NCBI GenBank assembly: GCA_000756795.1
Contig: CCSI01000005.1
Span: forward strand, 1 to 64,000
Source of the DNA: Qipengyuania vulgaris
Lineage (GTDB): Bacteria; Pseudomonadota; Alphaproteobacteria; Sphingomonadales; Sphingomonadaceae
Direction of reading: 5' to 3'
Length of the DNA stretch: 64,000 nucleotides
Position numbers and translations under genes: made by a program. This document shows, one piece after another, positions 57,023-64,000 of the stretch (position 1 is the stretch's first letter; each line of letters opens with the position of its first letter). Below the pieces are notes generated by a model that worked only from the letters and a program-made list of their open reading frames with translations, ran no database searches and had not been told where the DNA came from.

Positions 57023-57224
57023 GGACAACCTCCTGGCTGGCGTCGGTGCGCGCGGCTTCGAAGCCCGACATGAACCCGCGGATGCGCGCCTCGGTCTGGC
57101 TGCGCGGTTCGCGGCCCATGCGCAGGTCGAGCACGAAGCGCGGGTCGTGCGCGGCGAGGCGGCCGAATTTCGTGGGCGGCATATCGTGTGCCCGCAGGAA
57201 TTTCTCGATGGAACGGATTAGCAT
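57012..57224 (-). CDS. Small helical DNA-binding-like protein (70 aa)
   Basis: The most plausible start is ATG 57224, six bases after GGGAGC; an ATG at 57239 is an alternative. The 70 residues read LIRSIEKFLRAHDMPPTKFGRLAAHDPRFVLDLRMGREPRSQTEARIRGFMSGFE, a pattern of three to four helices with a helix-turn-helix-like middle (PTKFGRLAAHDPRFVLDLRMGR) and conserved Arg residues. It probably binds DNA, but no target is known. It is the first gene of the pair divergent from the S24 regulator. Confidence 0.6.
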   Translation of the reverse strand: MLIRSIEKFLRAHDMPPTKFGRLAAHDPRFVLDLRMGREPRSQTEARIRGFMSGFEAARTDASQEVVHVQ

Positions 57225-57294
57225 TTCGGTGCTCCCCATGGCTTGGTCCGATTGGCGAATCGTTCGCCGTGTTCCTGATTCGTTCCACTCCAAA

Positions 57295-57329
57295 TCCTAC
57301 TTGTCTAGGAAAAATCCTATGCTATAGGA
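57295..57329. promoter_or_regulatory. Two tandem operators overlapping the S24-regulator promoter
   Basis: Operator 1 TCCTA-N6-TAGGA (57295-57299/57306-57310) and operator 2 TCCTAT-N3-ATAGGA (57315-57320/57324-57329) share the half-site TCCTA and are 20 bp apart, i.e. on the same DNA face. They overlap a promoter TTGTCT (57301-57306), 16-base spacer, TATAGG (57323-57328) reading into the S24 gene. This is the layout of an autoregulated repressor. Confidence 0.6.
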
Positions 57330-57402
57330 AATTTCTTGCATGGGTCCCAATTCGCTACCGGTTCTTGGCGTGGCGATGGGCGGGCCGAGGAAGGATTGAG
57401 GC

Positions 57403-58041
57403 ATGGCAGACATGAGCCCCGAGCGCGCAAGACTGGTCGAATTGACCGAGCAGGCACGCACGAGCCTCGCTTCGCTTTCTTCCATGTTGGGACGTAATCC
57501 CAGCTATTTGCAGCAATTCGTTCGCAAGGGCAGTCCGCGCAAGCTGGAGGAGGCCGACCGGCGCCGACTGGCGGAGTTCTTCGGCGTGGAAGAAGTGGAG
57601 TTGGGTGCCGACCCCGATGTTCGACCGCTGCGCGAATCAGGTGACTTTATAGAAGTCCCACGCCTCGCATTGGACGCTTCTGCTGGCCCGGGGGCCTTTT
57701 CGGCGGAGGAAATATCCTTCGACGCCTTCCGTTTCTCGCGCCGCTGGCTGCGCGAGATGGGACTGGAGGGCGCAGACCTCACCGCCATCCGTGTCGAGGG
57801 CGACAGCATGGAGCCGACCCTGCGCAGCGGCGACGAGATTTTCGTCGACCGCCACAAACGCAGCGGCGAGGGCATCCACGTCGTTCGCATCGGCGACGCG
57901 CTCCACGTAAAGCAGGTGCAGGCGAGCGCGCCGGGCCGCATCACCCTCATCAGCGCGAACGATGCCTACGCCCCAATCGAACTTGCGCGCGAGGAGGTGG
58001 AGGTCATCGGTCGCGTGGTGTGGAAGGGCGGGCGGCTTTGA
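57403..58041 (+). CDS. S24/LexA-fold transcriptional regulator with N-terminal helix-turn-helix
   Basis: The 212-residue protein has an N-terminal domain (about 1-65, SLASLSSMLGRNPSYLQQFVRKGSPRKLEEADRRRLAEFFGV) of the XRE/HTH type. The C-terminal S24 domain follows, with catalytic Ser135 in VEGDSMEP and Lys170 in ALHVKQV. The linker contains DASAGPGA (Ala94-Gly95), a cleavage-site-like dipeptide as in LexA and C2 repressors. Autocleavage could relieve repression under stress. ATG 57403. It is followed by a separate lipoprotein gene. Confidence 0.85.
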   Translation: MADMSPERARLVELTEQARTSLASLSSMLGRNPSYLQQFVRKGSPRKLEEADRRRLAEFFGVEEVELGADPDVRPLRESGDFIEVPRLALDASAGPGAFSAEEISFDAFRFSRRWLREMGLEGADLTAIRVEGDSMEPTLRSGDEIFVDRHKRSGEGIHVVRIGDALHVKQVQASAPGRITLISANDAYAPIELAREEVEVIGRVVWKGGRL

Positions 58042-58056
58042 GCCCTTTCCCGCTTA

Positions 58057-58081
58057 GGAACAATCGCTTGTCGCACCCGTA
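58057..58081 (+). promoter_or_regulatory. EcfG-type general-stress promoter candidate
   Basis: GGAAC (58057-58061), 16-base spacer, CGTA (58078-58081); the consensus is GGAAC and CGTT. It lies 56 bases upstream of the small lipoprotein ATG. Confidence 0.45.
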
Positions 58082-58136
58082 TCTCTTCCAACACCCCGAA
58101 TGAGAACGGACATGTGGGGACCAGAGGAGAGAATAC

Positions 58137-58466
58137 ATGCGTAAAGTCCTTATCCCCGCCGCGCTCGCCGGAACCGTCCTGCTCGGCGGCTGTGCCAGTT
58201 ATGGCGATGGCGGCCTGCTCGGCGGCATCCTGGGCGGCGGCAACAATTATGGCTACGATGCGCGCGGCGATTTCGAGCGCGCTGCCGTCGATGCCTGCGG
58301 CCGCGAAGCCTCGCGCTTCGGGCGGGTGAATGTCGAGCGCGTCGACCAGCAGGGGCTTGATTATGTCTACGTCTATGGACGCATCGACACCCGTGATTAT
58401 GATCGAGACGAATTCACATGTGTCTTCCGGGAGGACGGACGCATCGTGGACTTCCAGACGCGGTAA
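58137..58466 (+). CDS. Small glycine-rich lipoprotein (109 aa)
   Basis: Signal with lipobox LLGGC (Cys19), then a Gly-rich spacer (GGLLGGILGGG). The C-terminal half is a small alpha/beta domain with two Cys (VDACGREAS and FTCVFRE) and the motif FERAAVDACGREASRFGRVNVERV, often seen in stress-induced or 17 kDa surface-antigen-like lipoproteins, but I cannot name a family. ATG 58137. An EcfG-like promoter lies upstream. Confidence 0.75.
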   Translation: MRKVLIPAALAGTVLLGGCASYGDGGLLGGILGGGNNYGYDARGDFERAAVDACGREASRFGRVNVERVDQQGLDYVYVYGRIDTRDYDRDEFTCVFREDGRIVDFQTR

Positions 58467-58574
58467 TTGAGAAACTGAAAATCAGGAGCGGCTCGGAGAA
58501 ATCCGGGTTGCTCTTTTTGCGTGTCCGTGAGGAGCAAACTTGCCAAGCGCCATATCCCTCTCCACGTAAGCGCC

Positions 58575-59243
58575 ATGACCGACAAGCCTACACAGCCTCC
58601 GATGAAAGCCGGCATTGTGCCGGTGACCCCGCTCCAGCAGAATTGCTCGCTGGTGTGGTGCACTGCCACCAATAAGGGCGCGCTCATCGACCCGGGCGGG
58701 GACCTCGACAAGCTGAAGGCCGCCGTGAAGCAGACCGGGGTGGAACTTGAGAAAATCCTCATTACCCACGGCCATATCGATCATTGCGGCGAGGCGGGCA
58801 TCCTCGCCAAGGAACTGGGCCTGCGCATCGAAGGCCCGCACGAGGCTGACCGCTTCTGGATCAGCCGTCTCGACGAGGATGGTGCGCGCTACGGCGTGAA
58901 CGGACAGGTGTTCGAGCCAGACCGCTGGCTGGAAGACGGCGACACTGTGACGGTGGGGGAATTGACGCTCGAGGTCATCCATTGCCCCGGCCACACGCCC
59001 GGCCACGTGGTGTTCTTCCACCGCCCGAGCAAGTTTGCCGTGGTCGGCGATGTGCTGTTCCAGGGCAGCATCGGGCGCACCGATTTCCCTATGGGCAACC
59101 ACCAGGACCTCATCGACGCGATAACGCAGAAGCTCTGGCCGCTGGGAGACGACGTGACCTTCATCCCCGGCCACGGCCCGACCAGCACTTTCGGCCAGGA
59201 GCGCAAGACCAACGCCTTCGTCAGCGACGCGGCGTTGGCCTAG
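58575..59243 (+). CDS. Metallo-beta-lactamase-fold hydrolase, glyoxalase II-like
   Basis: The 222-residue protein shows the MBL metal motif THGHIDHCG near residue 73, the second His site in PGHTPGHVVFF, and the Asp in VVGDVLFQGSIGRTDFP. The C-terminal PGHGPTSTFGQERKTNAF is conserved. This is the YcbL-like type II glyoxalase group, which hydrolyses S-D-lactoylglutathione or related thioesters. ATG 58575 is chosen; the upstream ORF start lacks a ribosome site. Monocistronic. Confidence 0.88.
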   Translation: MTDKPTQPPMKAGIVPVTPLQQNCSLVWCTATNKGALIDPGGDLDKLKAAVKQTGVELEKILITHGHIDHCGEAGILAKELGLRIEGPHEADRFWISRLDEDGARYGVNGQVFEPDRWLEDGDTVTVGELTLEVIHCPGHTPGHVVFFHRPSKFAVVGDVLFQGSIGRTDFPMGNHQDLIDAITQKLWPLGDDVTFIPGHGPTSTFGQERKTNAFVSDAALA

Positions 59244-59512
59244 GCTACTTCGTCAATTTCAAAAGCGCAGTAGTTAAGAGTACGGTCCAAAAGCGGATTC
59301 TCTACCAACGACCGGAAAGCTGAGATCACGGGGCACCGGTAGAATTTCGAGCTCTACGCTTGAACACCTTCCCGAGGGGTAATGCGATGCGGTGCATCGG
59401 CATATCATCTGCGAACAGCAAATTTTAACCTGCGGGCGTCGGAAAACCCATTGTCTCGGTAGGATTTTTCTCGCAGTTGCGAGCATCTGACACCCTAAAA
59501 CGAGAACAAGTC
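59244..59512. other. Non-coding gap before the amidohydrolase
   Basis: The 269 bases hold a small GATGC/GCATC stem (around 59392-59404). I see no clear promoter, terminator or RNA. The stretch is A/T-richer than its left neighbour. Confidence 0.4.
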
Positions 59513-60787
59513 ATGACTTCGCTGGCTCGCGCATTTGCCCTCTTTTTTTTCGCTTTGCCCCTGTGGGCTATTCCTTCCTCTGCATCAGGCGAAGGAGCTA
59601 GGGACGGACCGAATTTGAAGCTCGAAGGCGGAAAATGGTTCGATGGGGAATCATTTATTGACGCCGAGTGGTATGTGGTGGGCGGACGCTTGACGGGCCA
59701 GGAACCCGAGAAGGTCGATGCAACCGTACATCTCGACGGCAAGTTCATCCTTCCGCCTCTAGCCGACGCCCACAATCACGATGCGCAGAATATCTGGTCG
59801 GCTTCCCGCTCGATTGACAAGAACCTGAGCGCGGGCGTTTTCTATTCGGCGCAGATGTGTGCCAATCCGGCAAAGGTATCGGAGTTTAAGGGCCTGCTTG
59901 GTCGACCGAACACTCTCGATGTGACCTTTACCGGAGCCTGCATCTCGTCGTCAGACGGCCATCCTCTAGGGCTCGCCATGAGGGACCAGCCGGATGTTAC
60001 GCCCGAAACGCTGCGTGAAGGGTGGACCGTGGTCGACACGCTTGAAGATATCGAACGGGTTTGGCCGGGCATCGCGGAGGGTCGCCCGGATCTCATCAAG
60101 TTGATCCTTGTCAACTCCGAGCACTACGAAAAGAACCGCCACGATACGGCGATGTTCGGTTTCAACGGCCTCGACCCAAGCCTCATCGCGCCCCTCGTTG
60201 AACGCGCCCATCGCGATGGAATTCGTGTTGTAGTGCACACCGATAGTGCCGCCGATTTCGAAGTCGCAGTTTCGGCGGGAGCGGACATCATCGGTCATCT
60301 TCCAGGTTATCGCTTCGCCCGAAATATGGAACCGGCTGACTATCGGATTTCGGATGCCACAATCGCAGAGGCAGCGAAGCGGGATACGACTGTCATGACG
60401 ACGACGGGCGTAGCGCGCTATTACTTGCAGGCAAAACCGGAACACACCGATGTGCTTCAATCGATACAAATTGATAATCTCCGGCGCTTGTATGATGCCG
60501 GGGCCCAGCTTGTCATAGGAAGTGACCAGTTCGCCGGAACGGCGGTGGACGAGATCCTGTATCTTCACACCTTGGGTGTCGTTCCGAACACCGAACTGAT
60601 CAACATGGCCGTGACCGACACTCCAAAGCTGCTTTTTCCTGAACGAGAGATCGGTCGCTTTGAAGAGGGCGCAGAGGCGAGCCTGATTGCCTACAGTGCC
60701 AACCCTCTTACCGACTTGACGACCCTGCGCTCTCCGTCACTTATCATGAAGCAGGGCAACCTATTGAATATCGGCATCTCCGAGTAG
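59513..60787 (+). CDS. Exported amidohydrolase-family protein
   Basis: The 424-residue protein begins with a signal peptide (cut near residue 24). An amidohydrolase barrel follows: HxH at His87/His89 (LADAHNHDAQN), KLILVNSEH with the usual Lys, HTDSAADFEVAVSAGADIIGHLP and GSDQF, which give the metal-ligand set. Such exported members include imidazolonepropionase-like and dipeptidase-like enzymes; the substrate is unknown. Compared with neighbours it is visibly A/T-richer and uses more TTT, GAA, ATT and TAT codons, suggesting horizontal transfer. Confidence 0.8.
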   Translation: MTSLARAFALFFFALPLWAIPSSASGEGARDGPNLKLEGGKWFDGESFIDAEWYVVGGRLTGQEPEKVDATVHLDGKFILPPLADAHNHDAQNIWSASRSIDKNLSAGVFYSAQMCANPAKVSEFKGLLGRPNTLDVTFTGACISSSDGHPLGLAMRDQPDVTPETLREGWTVVDTLEDIERVWPGIAEGRPDLIKLILVNSEHYEKNRHDTAMFGFNGLDPSLIAPLVERAHRDGIRVVVHTDSAADFEVAVSAGADIIGHLPGYRFARNMEPADYRISDATIAEAAKRDTTVMTTTGVARYYLQAKPEHTDVLQSIQIDNLRRLYDAGAQLVIGSDQFAGTAVDEILYLHTLGVVPNTELINMAVTDTPKLLFPEREIGRFEEGAEASLIAYSANPLTDLTTLRSPSLIMKQGNLLNIGISE

Positions 60788-60904
60788 GGTTAGCCCGCGC
60801 GGCTCATGTCCGCTAACCACCCTTTCGCAGACGTTCCGTCACCATTTTCGAACGCCGGAGCCGGATGATCGATTTCGTCAATCCGGCCTCGCGCGTCCCG
60901 AGCG

Positions 60905-61306
60905 TCAGAGAACGCCAAGCGTAATCAGCACCGCGGCAATGGCGAGGCCGAGGAGGGTCAGCATGGTAATGATGACGCCGATCGAGCGTCCCTTGCCGAG
61001 CGCGCCTCCGTCCATCCCGAGACCGTGGGCGATACGTCCGAGCATGTAGATGGCCACAACCCACGCCAGCCACGGCTCGCCCTTGCCGGACAGTTCGATG
61101 GCCGCGACCAGCACGAGGAAAAAGGCGGTATTCTCGACGAAGTTGAGCTGCGCGCGCATGCGGGCGGTCAAGGGGCCGCCTGCACCGTCGTCGCCGATCG
61201 AAACCTTGTGCTTGAGGCGCATCTGTCCAACGCGAATGGACAACCAGAGATTGATGATAGCGGCTGCAGCTGCAGCGGTCAGTGTGACCGGCAGGATGAT
61301 ACCCAT
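60905..61306 (-). CDS. MAPEG-family membrane protein
   Basis: The 133-residue protein has four hydrophobic segments. The conserved MAPEG stretch RMRAQLNFVENTAFFLVLVAAIELSG carries the Asn and Glu typical of the eicosanoid/glutathione-metabolism membrane proteins. Bacterial members may have glutathione transferase-like activity; evidence is limited. ATG 61306. No operon partner. Confidence 0.85.
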   Translation of the reverse strand: MGIILPVTLTAAAAAAIINLWLSIRVGQMRLKHKVSIGDDGAGGPLTARMRAQLNFVENTAFFLVLVAAIELSGKGEPWLAWVVAIYMLGRIAHGLGMDGGALGKGRSIGVIITMLTLLGLAIAAVLITLGVL

Positions 61307-61399
61307 GTGAAGCTCTCCCGTTTGCGTACCCGTTGCGTGGAGGCTAGGGCGCAGGGCAAGGAGCGGCAATCGGCTCAAGCGGATTATCCTCCGCTTCGC

Positions 61400-61427
61400 T
61401 TGCATCGCGCTGAAAATTCGCTATAGC
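61400..61427 (+). promoter_or_regulatory. Promoter of the rpmF-plsX-fabH operon
   Basis: TTGCAT (61400-61405), 16-base spacer, TATAGC (61422-61427) precede rpmF by about 120 bases. It is the best promoter-like pair in the 240-base divergent gap. Confidence 0.5.
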
Positions 61428-61546
61428 GCGCGCCTTCACCGTCACGGTCGGGAATTTAGCTGCCACCGCGCTCTTGTGCGATGTCGGACGTTCCCCTAGG
61501 GCGGCCACCGAAATTGACTGAAATTGTTTGAGGAACAGGTGCCGAG

Positions 61547-61729
61547 ATGGCCGTCCCCAAGAGAAAAGTATCGCCCCACCGTCGCGGCAACCGTCGTGCA
61601 CATGATTCGCTCAAGGTCGAAGCTCATCACGAGTGCTCGAACTGTGGCGAACTGAAGCGTCCGCACAATCTGTGCCCGCACTGCGGTTACTACAACGGCC
61701 GCGAAGTGCTCGCGCCCGAAGGTCTCTAA
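61547..61729 (+). CDS. rpmF: 50S ribosomal protein L32
   Basis: The 60-residue ribosomal protein begins [21 protein letters not shown] and has the zinc Cys pairs [25 protein letters not shown] 61547 follows GAGGAA. It leads the rpmF-plsX-fabH lipid-synthesis operon; the usual upstream yceD-type gene is not adjacent here. Confidence 0.98.
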   Translation: MAVPKRKVSPHRRGNRRAHDSLKVEAHHECSNCGELKRPHNLCPHCGYYNGREVLAPEGL

Positions 61730-61757
61730 GACTTAACCGCTTGATTCGGAGAGTGTC

Positions 61758-62795
61758 ATGAGTTTGCCGCGTATCGCCATTGATGCGATGGGCGGGGACG
61801 AAGGCGTTCGCACGATGATCGAAGGCGCCGCGCTCGCGCGTCGGCGCCACGATCGGTTCAAGTTCCTGCTGGTCGGCGACGAGACGCGCATCAGGGCGGC
61901 TCTCGAAGATCATCCGCACATGGCCGAAGCCAGCGAAATCCTCCATTGCGAGGATGTGGTCGCTGGCGACGAGAAGCCGTCGCGCGCGCTGCGCCGAGCC
62001 AAGACCACCAGCATGGGCCTCGCGGTCGATGCGGTGAAGCGCGGCGAGGCGGGCGCTGCCGTGTCGGCCGGCAACACCGGCGCGCTGATGGCGATGAGCA
62101 AGCTCGCGCTGCGCACCATGCCCGGCCTCGACCGGCCTGCTCTGGCGGCGCTGCTGCCGACACTCGGCGATAACGACGTCATCATGCTCGACCTCGGTGC
62201 GAACCGCGAATGCGATGCGCGCAATCTCGTGCAGTTTGCCGTCATGGGCGCGGCCTATTCGCGCATCGTGACCGGCAACGAACGCCCGCGCGTGCGCCTG
62301 CTCAATATTGGTACCGAGGAGACCAAGGGCACCGAGGATATCCAGGCTGCCGCCGACCGGCTGCGTGCCGCCGATGGCCTTGCCATGCAGTTCGAAGGCT
62401 ATGTCGAGGCCGACAAGATCAATCGCGGCGAATGCGATGTGGTCGTGTGCGACGGCTTCTCCGGCAATATCGCGCTGAAAGCCATCGAAGGTGCGGCGCG
62501 TTTCGTGACCGACCTGCTCAAGCGGGCCTTTTCGTCCTCCTTCCGTTCGAAAGTGGGATTCCTCGTTTCGCGCCCGGCGACCGAGCTGCTGAAGCACCAC
62601 CTCGACCCCAACAACCATAACGGCGCGGTCTTTCTTGGCCTCAATGGCGTGGTCGTGAAGAGCCATGGCAGCGCCAATGCCAAGGGCGTCGCCAACGCGG
62701 TTGAAGTGGCAGCACGCCTGCTGGAAGACGACATCACCAATCGCATCGCCAAGGACTTGGGCGCTATCGACACCGAAAGCCTGGGCGCCAAATGA
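61758..62795 (+). CDS. plsX: Phosphate acyltransferase PlsX
   Basis: The 345-residue enzyme makes acyl-phosphate from acyl-ACP for phospholipid synthesis. Signatures are [11 protein letters not shown] at the N terminus, [50 protein letters not shown] and the C-terminal [23 protein letters not shown] 61758 lies 28 bases after rpmF. Its stop overlaps fabH ATG (ATGA). Confidence 0.98.
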   Translation: MSLPRIAIDAMGGDEGVRTMIEGAALARRRHDRFKFLLVGDETRIRAALEDHPHMAEASEILHCEDVVAGDEKPSRALRRAKTTSMGLAVDAVKRGEAGAAVSAGNTGALMAMSKLALRTMPGLDRPALAALLPTLGDNDVIMLDLGANRECDARNLVQFAVMGAAYSRIVTGNERPRVRLLNIGTEETKGTEDIQAAADRLRAADGLAMQFEGYVEADKINRGECDVVVCDGFSGNIALKAIEGAARFVTDLLKRAFSSSFRSKVGFLVSRPATELLKHHLDPNNHNGAVFLGLNGVVVKSHGSANAKGVANAVEVAARLLEDDITNRIAKDLGAIDTESLGAK

Positions 62796-63757
62796 TTCGT
62801 GCGGTCATCACGGGCAGCGGCAGCGCGCTTCCGATAGACTGCGTCACCAACGCCGACCTCGAGGCCCGCGTCGACACGACCGACGAATGGATTGTCGAGC
62901 GTACCGGTATCCACCAGCGCTATATCGCGGGTGAGGGTGAAACCACTTCCAGCCTCGCGACCGAAGCCGCGCGGAAGGCACTCGATGACGCAGGCGTGGA
63001 CGCTGCAGATATCGGTCTTATCATCCTCGCGACCGCAACCCCCGACCATACTTTCCCGGCCACTGCCACGCAGGTCCAGCAGGCGCTCGGCTGTCGCGGC
63101 GGCGTGGCGTTCGACGTTCAGGCCGTCTGTTCGGGCTTCCTCTATGCCCTCGGCACGGCAGATTCGCTTCTGCGCACGGGCATGGCAAAGAAAGCGCTGG
63201 TGATCGGCGCAGAGACCTTCAGCCGCATCCTCGACTGGGAGGACCGCACCACCTGCGTGCTCTTCGGCGATGGTGCAGGCGCGGTTGTGCTCGAAGCGCA
63301 GGACGTGGCCGAAGATGGCCCCGGCATCCTCGCCACCAGGCTGCATGCCGACGGCGAGCACAAGGACTTGCTCTATGTCGACGGCGGTCCCTCGACCACG
63401 GGTGAGGTCGGCAAGCTGCGCATGAAAGGCCGCGAGGTTTTCCGCCATGCAGTGGTGAACCTTGCCGATGTGCTTGGCGAAGTGCTCGAGGACGCATCGG
63501 TCGCGGCGGAAGATATCGACTGGGTCGTGCCGCACCAGGCGAACGCTCGAATCCTCGACGCGACCGCGCGCAAGCTCGGGCTTCCGGCGGAGAAAGTGGT
63601 GGTCACGGTGGACCAGCACGCCAACACCTCGGCAGCCTCGGTCCCGCTGGCCTTCGATGTCGCGCGCAAGGACGGGCGCATCAAGCAGGGCGACCTCGTG
63701 ATGTTCGAAGCCATGGGCGGTGGCTTTACCTGGGGTGCCAGCCTCGCGCGGCTATAA
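62792..63757 (+). CDS. fabH: 3-oxoacyl-ACP synthase III
   Basis: The 321-residue initiating ketoacyl-ACP synthase condenses acyl-CoA with malonyl-ACP. The Cys-His-Asn triad is Cys113 ([12 protein letters not shown]), His248 ([10 protein letters not shown]) and Asn278 ([12 protein letters not shown]). It overlaps plsX by 4 bases and starts fatty-acid synthesis. Confidence 0.98.
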   Translation: MIRAVITGSGSALPIDCVTNADLEARVDTTDEWIVERTGIHQRYIAGEGETTSSLATEAARKALDDAGVDAADIGLIILATATPDHTFPATATQVQQALGCRGGVAFDVQAVCSGFLYALGTADSLLRTGMAKKALVIGAETFSRILDWEDRTTCVLFGDGAGAVVLEAQDVAEDGPGILATRLHADGEHKDLLYVDGGPSTTGEVGKLRMKGREVFRHAVVNLADVLGEVLEDASVAAEDIDWVVPHQANARILDATARKLGLPAEKVVVTVDQHANTSAASVPLAFDVARKDGRIKQGDLVMFEAMGGGFTWGASLARL

Positions 63758-63785
63758 CTTTTGATAGAAAAGTAGCGCTGCTCCA

Positions 63786-63814
63786 TTGCGGGAATCGGCC
63801 AAATACAGTAGGTT
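63786..63814 (+). promoter_or_regulatory. Putative promoter of ihfA
   Basis: TTGCGG (63786-63791), 17-base spacer, TAGGTT (63809-63814) lie 46 bases before the ihfA ATG, so ihfA may be transcribed separately from fabH. Confidence 0.4.
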
Positions 63815-63860
63815 GTGAAAATCGCTGGAACCCAGGGTCGCGTCTGGGGAAGGATATAAA

Positions 63861-64000
63861 ATGGATATGATGCGCAGCGTGGGCACGCTGACCCGCGCGG
63901 ACCTCGCCGAAACAATCAACCGCAAGATGGGGCTGAGCCGCTCCGAATCGCTCGACCTCGTCGAAGAAATCCTCGCCAAGATGTGCGATGCGCTCGCTCG
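63861..64000 (+). CDS. ihfA: Integration host factor alpha subunit, 5' part
   Basis: The 46 visible codons read [47 protein letters not shown], the N-terminal helical arm of an HU/IHF-family protein. The [12 protein letters not shown] start and the position after fabH match IHF-alpha; the window cuts it at 64000. ATG 63861 is preceded by AAGGATA. IHF bends DNA at specific sites for replication, recombination and transcription. Confidence 0.85.
   Translation, partial: MDMMRSVGTLTRADLAETINRKMGLSRSESLDLVEEILAKMCDALA

Noticed and set aside
57403-58041. S24 regulator as a prophage remnant
   Set aside because: No integrase, structural genes or attachment-like repeats nearby; the surrounding genes are core.

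Overview
The window is chromosomal DNA from a GC-rich alphaproteobacterium. It is most likely a member of the Sphingomonadales, and the gene order and dispersed palindromes suggest Erythrobacteraceae. This placement rests on a circularly permuted two-piece tmRNA gene, an F1 operon (atpH-A-G-D-C) lacking the Fo genes, hdaA beside a DUF2066 protein, a DUF2794 protein, a PhrB-type iron-sulfur photolyase and CobT. I see no prophage, insertion sequence, CRISPR array, rRNA or tRNA gene. Apart from small accessory patches this is core genome.

Layout. 1-3.3 kb: TPM-domain protein and LemA (minus strand), MscL, a cloverleaf-like palindromic element, the tmRNA gene and two small envelope proteins. 3.3-6.8 kb: a minus-strand operon of an M20 hydrolase, astA and astB (arginine succinylation). 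6.9-9.7 kb: malate synthase G and a PilZ protein. 9.7-15.3 kb: the envelope/ribosome operon lptD-surA-pdxA-rsmA, divergent from a leucyl aminopeptidase. 16.9-18.6 kb: a DUF2256 protein, a holC that appears to start at ATC, a lipoprotein and ndk. 18.6-21 kb: two tandem SnoaL/NTF2-like paralogues, a sulfotransferase and a small membrane protein. 21-23 kb: purM and a purN fused to a YjbR/MmcQ-like domain. 23.1-26.1 kb: DUF2066, hdaA, cysE and DUF2794. 26.1-33 kb: a membrane protein, an SDR hydroxyacyl-CoA dehydrogenase, gph, glmU, an HNH-like mini-protein and an S9 peptidase.

33.1-38.3 kb: the F1 ATP synthase operon, interrupted by a lipoprotein gene (atpG/atpD) and a palindromic repeat (atpG/atpA). 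38.5-49.1 kb: a TauD-like dioxygenase, a membrane-tethered trypsin-like protease, Ada, a succinate-semialdehyde-type dehydrogenase, a (6-4) photolyase of the FeS-BCP group, an HExxH/TPR-like periplasmic protein and PriA. 49.1-56.7 kb: DUF4197, a TIM-barrel lipoprotein, a small transaldolase, CobT, a 57-residue membrane protein, a nitroreductase, cysS and a D-2-hydroxyacid dehydrogenase, with two further palindromic repeat elements between genes. 56.7-58.5 kb: a divergent module in which an S24-peptidase regulator faces two small unknown genes across a paired-operator promoter. 58.5-60.8 kb: an MBL-fold hydrolase and an A/T-richer amidohydrolase. 60.9-64 kb: a MAPEG protein and the operon rpmF-plsX-fabH-ihfA, cut by the window end.

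Working links. AstA and AstB channel arginine to succinylornithine, and the M20 enzyme may supply a missing desuccinylase step. LptD, SurA and LemA/TPM serve the envelope. PurM and PurN catalyse successive purine steps. PlsX and FabH start phospholipid and fatty-acid synthesis. Ada and the photolyase repair DNA. Translational coupling by 1-8 base stop/start overlaps is common, often with TTG or GTG starts. The items most worth a second look are the cloverleaf palindromes, the tmRNA, the ATC-start holC, the purN fusion, the F1 operon insertions and the S24 operator module.
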